Of a stretch of DNA of 8,678 nucleotides, positions 6,201-8,678 are shown in pieces. Below the pieces are notes generated by a model that was not told the origin of the DNA, searched no databases, and saw nothing but the letters and a program-made list of their open reading frames with translations. The DNA is from Planctomicrobium sp. (GTDB lineage Bacteria; Planctomycetota; Planctomycetia; Planctomycetales; Planctomycetaceae): NCBI GenBank assembly GCA_018659505.1, contig JABJMI010000309.1, forward strand, positions 1 to 8,678, given 5' to 3'. Every line of letters begins with the position of its first letter. Position 1 is the stretch's first letter. The position numbers and the translations under genes are program-made.

Positions 6201-8213
6201 GGTTCCAGAAATGTTCTCGAACTCTCCCAAAACGGGATCCCGCTTCAATTCAAGGCGAAAACAACCTCAACAGAGTTTACAGTCAAGCGGCTGTTTGTCC
6301 CTAAACCTGATGATTGTAGTTCCGTTTCTCTGCGCCCTCAGATTTTCTACCGTGGTCGAACCATTCAGAAAACTCCGATCGTCATCAACCCCTGCCCATC
6401 GTCTCAAAGAACCTGGCAGTATTTAGCTGGTCGCCAAACTGCAGAAATCAATGTTAAAGGCGATGACAATCGCCCTATCGTGTTTGTCCTCGACTGGTCA
6501 GCCAGCATGAACGAAAAGGATGCAAACGGAGATCCAAAGCAACGCCATCTGGCAGCTGCGAATGCCGTTGAACAAATTATCGAAAAAATGCCACCAACGA
6601 TGCGAGTTGGACTTGTCGTATTTGGACATTCTAGTCGCGATGCGGAGACAGAACCGAACAATAGTTTCAAGGAAAACTTCAAAGATCTCATGGAGATCAA
6701 TCGCAGAAGTCCGTTCGAAGATGTCGACATCATCCACGAAATTGGATTGCTGGAAACTGACAGAGAAATCATTAAACACAAACTCAACTTACTAAAAAAT
6801 GTGAGACCATATGCGTCAACTCCACTTGGACTCGCGATGACAACAGCCGCCCAGCTGCTTTCAAGAAAAAGTGATTCGGGTGGAATTGTTGTTGCGATCA
6901 CTGATGGAGCACCAACGGATTTAGGCGATGCGACTAAAGCCTTCCCTGACAATCCGCCTGCTGCGCAACGAAGACAAAAAAAATACGATGACACCTTTAA
7001 CGATCTTGAACGCGCCTTCAAACCAGACGACATTAGCGCCATCCTGTTTGCCCTCGATTTTGGAAAGGAAGATTTAACAACTCTGAATTGCCTGTTTGGC
7101 AATCTTCAAAATCAAGGTTCATGTTCATTTATGGGGAGTAAAGAATCGCTGCATGTGCCGATTGTGAGTGCTAGCGGTGAAGGAGATCGCGATGGAGGAA
7201 CTCTACGTGATGTCATTGATGCAGAGATTGAACCTCGACCGTTTCAAGTCTTTCTGGCGAATGGTGAACCAGTTGCGGAAGAACCACTTAATGACGCTTC
7301 AATCATAGTCAAAGCTGGAGAAACCTATCGTATTCGCTTCGGAGACATTGATATCAAAGATATTCAGCTCGCGCCTGGGGATGTGATTTCGCTTGAAATG
7401 AATTGGTCAAAAGGGCGGTTTGATATCAATCGCGATTTTGCCTCTCATAAATCAGCCAGCGTTGCAACGGCAACAGCGAATCAGCCTGATGTCCCTGACA
7501 CGTTGAGAGTTAATAAGATCAAGAAACCTAACATCAATTCAGATCCCGATTTTTATGAATCCATTGAAGTCGATGTCATGCTTGACCACAATCGCAGTTA
7601 TCGCCCTGTGCAAAAGCCAGAGGAAATCTGGTTTGAACTCGCTGCCATCGGTGATGCCAACTTTCATCCTGAAGCAGTTGACCAAGAGTACACCTCTAAA
7701 TTCGGAGCCCCAGGCTGGAACCTGAAAATCTCTCCTTGGCCCAGTAATCGCATACTCAGCTTGAATGCTTTCTGGAAGATGAAACGAACCTCCCCTGATG
7801 AAGTTGTCACACTCGAGAAATTAAATCCAGCAGTTTCAAGAAGCGATGCGATCGCCTTGGGCGGAGAGGCGCAGCCAATCCCTGCCTTCAAAATCTGGCA
7901 AAAGACGCGCAGCGAGAACGGGCGTCAAATCTACGAAGTTCGCATCGAACCTCAAGATAAAATCACCTTCAATGTCCTTTCAAATTTAACAGTCGAAATC
8001 GGTGAGACGAGCATCTTGAAAGAGAACAGTACGTTTAAAGCTGATGCGACGACACATTTAAAGACAATTGTCGACTCCGGGATTATCGTGCATTCATTTG
8101 AATATCCCGACGAGAACATCGATCTCAGCGTAAAAGTGATTGCCCTGACTTCTCTCAATTCTCGGAAGCAAGGGGCATTGCAACTACGAAAACCGATCAG
8201 CGTCATCGACTAA
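3201..8213 (+). CDS. Giant membrane-anchored protein: catalytically dead caspase-like domain, helical region and vWA domain
   Basis: The protein has 1670 residues. Residues 1-53 are a Ser/Lys/Pro-rich tail and about 54-75 one membrane helix. Basic residues before it predict an N-in topology, so nearly everything else is extracytoplasmic. Residues about 80-325 look like a caspase-like (peptidase C14) fold. VCVIYF (147-152) should be followed by SGHG but reads RAAT. IVLIVDVNSVG (200-210) replaces the D-A-C-x-S-G strand. Then come TTILSCDVGERSW, GTVFEMVL and GDGELTLKELYEYL (283-296), in the order seen in bacterial caspase-like proteins. Both catalytic His and Cys are missing. Residues about 350-965 are mostly helical, partly coiled-coil or TPR-like. 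Residues about 970-1085 are beta-rich. A von Willebrand A domain spans about 1090-1300 with a complete MIDAS: DWSAS (1098-1102), T1207 in STPLG, and D1235 in ITDGAP. Residues about 1340-1670 are beta-rich and unassigned. Translation is coupled to the TssM-like gene. Probable role: adhesive or scaffolding envelope component. Gene and vWA calls are firm; the pseudo-caspase call is moderate. Confidence 0.9.
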   Translation: MNASSGGNWRGGKKSSPPKSQSSSSAPPSNRGWKSSKKTSTSSTRKKNPKKLSQFFTVGFCLFVLLAIAIWIFWPNYQLHTHFVVLDPLQGNDRFPFAAQVNLPKSNTGEAGRFTVGKHSRTDAQTLDFFNEEELKSGKSDLQKAHVCVIYFRAATIPGSDQSHLVLLKNSTPDPEVENQHELLSDLKTKISQLPERQQIVLIVDVNSVGTDWRTGMFGDSAHREFMKWSEEFPNLTTILSCDVGERSWPSGLPGVGGTVFEMVLNDAFSLKADQPPEGRKRGDGELTLKELYEYLARETNAWVLANRSEQGQHVQIFPPIEEVELDSKGQSLVLMKALPEPEILQPDNNAAKDLAKQLPQLWKNIQQNDESSVPFSVPVLLAAAESQLRAAETNLMLGRLDVAKNQLASSEENFVNAEQMMNDSNDRIELSLARRDNLVEHSEINRWLAATRLIATINEDAPSDPANEVLLNNINAYPFGSSTVEKPRQNLLDSVGNARKRMEKSTALMFHDSFQFRPLLKQMQLELLKVEDLLFLNEKNLPADFTSSDSQEFFRKFDEQANLLEEYVLLKLEVEGFQLRLFAALPEIVEWAAGFDESAYRTELLKAIQTRQATILPTRATQAEELRFEVVNTLQTTEELLTLYLSQRTQQFNTSADLENALRDLKSKFQSLTTNWDKVNELVPQVRSSIPRSASQRWSQSFNATHLPVYNEQIRSEFIDSGMLPWSEGEPESLSDSKKLKESPASSVQFQNYREQLVWNAAWRLRLQDIMALTSTASASDVNKQTQAMWDKWELLGNASSPEDIHRLLFDLGGMIRSDWESRRNQMATSLTYSGSDLQEYLIRLLKSDMAARFFRADDVDLWRTQRDIQTAFECTNQVQYCLMLADHALLSQWINPADKPVENANKWFYQQTDAWLKLAEQLITKDATLSVALGEIDSRRKALASADEWTEQVQLQIPSLQRFEEQQEIQFNVNANFEGTRPETAISAFTFIGTEAESGSRNVLELSQNGIPLQFKAKTTSTEFTVKRLFVPKPDDCSSVSLRPQIFYRGRTIQKTPIVINPCPSSQRTWQYLAGRQTAEINVKGDDNRPIVFVLDWSASMNEKDANGDPKQRHLAAANAVEQIIEKMPPTMRVGLVVFGHSSRDAETEPNNSFKENFKDLMEINRRSPFEDVDIIHEIGLLETDREIIKHKLNLLKNVRPYASTPLGLAMTTAAQLLSRKSDSGGIVVAITDGAPTDLGDATKAFPDNPPAAQRRQKKYDDTFNDLERAFKPDDISAILFALDFGKEDLTTLNCLFGNLQNQGSCSFMGSKESLHVPIVSASGEGDRDGGTLRDVIDAEIEPRPFQVFLANGEPVAEEPLNDASIIVKAGETYRIRFGDIDIKDIQLAPGDVISLEMNWSKGRFDINRDFASHKSASVATATANQPDVPDTLRVNKIKKPNINSDPDFYESIEVDVMLDHNRSYRPVQKPEEIWFELAAIGDANFHPEAVDQEYTSKFGAPGWNLKISPWPSNRILSLNAFWKMKRTSPDEVVTLEKLNPAVSRSDAIALGGEAQPIPAFKIWQKTRSENGRQIYEVRIEPQDKITFNVLSNLTVEIGETSILKENSTFKADATTHLKTIVDSGIIVHSFEYPDENIDLSVKVIALTSLNSRKQGALQLRKPISVID
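3438..4175 (+). other. Predicted pseudo-caspase domain within the giant protein
   Basis: These are residues about 80-325 of the 1670-residue protein. The succession of hydrophobic strands HFVVLD (82-87), AHVCVIYF (145-152) and QQIVLIVD (198-205), a fourth strand around 237-242, a GTVFEMVL helix and an acidic DGELTLKELYEYL helix follows the order of bacterial caspase-like peptidases. The His position (SGHG) aligns with A155 and the Cys position (DACxSG) with N207. I saw no other His/Cys pair placed to replace them. The match is read by eye from strand order and flanking motifs, not from a profile search. Confidence 0.55.
6468..7100 (+). other. von Willebrand factor A domain with intact MIDAS
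   Basis: These are residues about 1090-1300 of the giant protein. RPIVFVLDWSASM carries the DxSxS metal-binding loop. A downstream MRVGLVVFG strand, the STPLGLAM segment with the metal-ligand Thr, and GGIVVAITDGAPTD with the third ligand Asp complete the canonical pattern. The domain should bind a divalent cation and a protein ligand in the extracytoplasmic space. Confidence 0.93.
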
Positions 8214-8228
8214 ATTCTGGCTCACGCA

Positions 8229-8270
8229 GGTGAACCGACCGAGCGTAACGTGGGGAATTCGTCGTTCACC
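8229..8270. repeat. Inverted repeat just downstream of the vWA gene
   Basis: GGTGAACCGAC (8229-8239) pairs with GTCGTTCACC (8261-8270), giving ten pairs with one bulged C and a loop of about 21 bases. It begins 16 bases after the stop codon. There is no T-run after the stem, so it is not a standard intrinsic terminator. It could stabilise the mRNA 3' end or be part of a repeat element. Confidence 0.5.
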
Positions 8271-8277
8271 ATCCTAT

Positions 8278-8306
8278 GCTGCATCAAACCGCTGTTGAGA
8301 TGCGGC
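8278..8306. repeat. Small hairpin between two larger inverted repeats
   Basis: GCTGCATC (8278-8285) pairs with GATGCGGC (8299-8306) over eight positions, including one G-U pair, with a 13-base loop. Alone it could be chance. Its position exactly between two other hairpins makes it more notable. Confidence 0.4.
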
Positions 8307-8326
8307 TAAGCGAACGGTGGAAAAGA

Positions 8327-8390
8327 ATACAGGCACGAACCGCAAGCGAGTGGATCGAAATGTTCACTCGCTTGCGCGTCGTGCTTGTAT
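8327..8390. repeat. Long near-perfect palindrome, possible REP-like repeated element
   Basis: The left arm 8327-8352 (core GGCACGAACCGCAAGCGAGTG starting at 8332, shown here as two parts: GGCACGAA and CCGCAAGCGAGTG) pairs with 8365-8390 (core CACTCGCTTGCG). Of 26 positions, 23 are Watson-Crick, one is G-T and two are mismatched (8339/8378 and 8340/8377). The loop is the 12 bases 8353-8364. There is no T-tract after it on the plus strand. Read on the minus strand the right arm translates as KHDAQASE, a peptide string I associate with spurious small proteins annotated in planctomycete genomes, which suggests a dispersed palindromic repeat. That recollection is not verified here. Confidence 0.75.
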
Positions 8391-8603
8391 ATAAAAACCT
8401 CTTCAGTCACTCGTAAAACGCCTGATTCTACTGGATCGGTTGTTATTGCCGGTCCACTTTGCCCACACATCTTACCTAGGCGGACTAACGCGAACTCAAC
8501 AGTAACAATCGGAACATCAAGTAATGTCCGACCCAGCCGATTGAATTCATTCGAGTCCTTCGTCCGAATCAATATTTAGATTTTCGTTACTCAACCGCTC
8601 TCC

Positions 8604-8611
8604 AAGGAGGT
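8604..8611 (+). promoter_or_regulatory. Strong Shine-Dalgarno sequence for the gene starting at 8618
   Basis: AAGGAGGT lies seven bases before the ATG at 8618 (counted from the last G of AGGAGG). It is nearly the full complement of the 16S rRNA 3' end. It decides the start of the fourth gene and contrasts with the absent or short site in front of the other two starts in the window. Confidence 0.85.
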
Positions 8612-8617
8612 CGAAGA

Positions 8618-8678
8618 ATGTTCGCTGTAAAAACTAAGCGGACGCCGGTTCGGGCAAAGGTCGTTACAATACTCGGTC
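8618..8678 (+). CDS. N-terminal start of an unidentified protein, 3' truncated by the window edge
   Basis: An ATG at 8618 with an excellent ribosome binding site opens a frame that stays open for twenty codons to the window end. It starts MFAVKTKRTPVRAKVV. The basic N-terminus followed by the first hydrophobic residues (VVTILG) could be the beginning of a signal peptide or membrane anchor, but too little is visible to say. It is separated from the vWA gene by about 400 bases with hairpins, so it is probably a separate transcription unit. The product is unknown. Confidence 0.7.
   Translation, partial: MFAVKTKRTPVRAKVVTILG

Larger units (their letters stand above)
8214..8617. other. 404-base noncoding stretch with stacked hairpins
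   Basis: No convincing gene is present between the vWA gene stop and the ATG at 8618. The first half (8229-8390) contains three successive inverted repeats, listed separately. The second half (about 8391-8600) has weakly open frames on both strands, with no ribosome binding site or recognisable protein pattern. It probably contains the leader and promoter of the gene starting at 8618, although I cannot identify a trustworthy promoter. Confidence 0.6.

Noticed and set aside
6976..6983. Run of eight A in the vWA coding sequence as a programmed slippage site
   Set aside because: Insertion of one A would give an immediate TGA, and deletion leads to a stop some 90 bases on, so slippage would only truncate the vWA domain. 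Similar A-runs of seven occur elsewhere in the gene (for example 4816-4822), so this looks like chance.
6404..7102. Minus-strand open frame of 232 codons opposite the vWA domain
   Set aside because: It lies entirely inside the well-supported vWA coding region, is Ser/Arg-rich with no recognisable domain, and is best explained as a shadow of the plus-strand codons.
8306..8572. Small minus-strand gene reading through the palindrome (KHDAQASE peptide)
   Set aside because: No ribosome binding site is present, and the C-terminal half is simply a translation of the inverted repeat, a common source of spurious annotated peptides.
8541..8576. TTGAAT ... AATATT as a sigma-70 type promoter for the fourth gene
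   Set aside because: The spacing is 24 bases, too long for a standard promoter, and neither box is a strong match.

Overview
The window looks like a stretch of a Planctomycetota (planctomycete-type) chromosome. This rests on base composition that looks moderate, a very long extracytoplasmic protein with a single membrane anchor, weak or absent Shine-Dalgarno signals in front of most genes, and an intergenic palindrome of a kind I associate with planctomycete genomes. The assignment is an inference, since there is no rRNA or marker gene here.

Layout: three genes run rightward and fill almost the whole window. (1) Bases 1-1374 are the 3' part of a gene whose start lies before the window. It encodes a beta-rich protein of unknown function ending in a small carboxypeptidase-regulatory/SpaA-like beta domain. 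(2) After an 84-base gap, 1459-3201 encodes a 580-residue three-helix membrane protein. It matches the N-terminal half of the type VI secretion protein TssM/IcmF (two helices, cytoplasmic GTPase-like domain, third helix). Its Walker A, DTAG and TKxD positions are all degenerate, it carries a Pro/Ala/Gly-rich insert, and the TssM periplasmic half is absent. (3) Overlapping its stop by one base (TAATG), 3201-8213 encodes a 1670-residue protein. It has a short basic cytoplasmic tail, one membrane helix, a caspase-like fold that has lost both catalytic residues, about 600 residues of helix-rich sequence, a von Willebrand A domain with an intact MIDAS metal site, and a beta-rich C-terminus. A noncoding stretch (8214-8617) then carries three successive hairpins, one of them a long near-perfect palindrome. 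The start of a fourth gene, with a strong Shine-Dalgarno sequence, begins at 8618 and runs off the window.

How they may work together (inference): genes 2 and 3 are translationally coupled and both sit in the inner membrane. The TssM-like protein offers a cytoplasmic pseudo-GTPase face. The long vWA protein supplies the large extracytoplasmic part that the TssM-like protein lacks. The pair looks like an envelope-spanning scaffold or signalling complex built from T6SS-derived and caspase-derived folds that have both lost their enzyme chemistry. The vWA MIDAS is the one recognisable ligand-binding site left intact. No T6SS sheath, tube or ATPase gene is visible here, so a functional secretion system should not be assumed.
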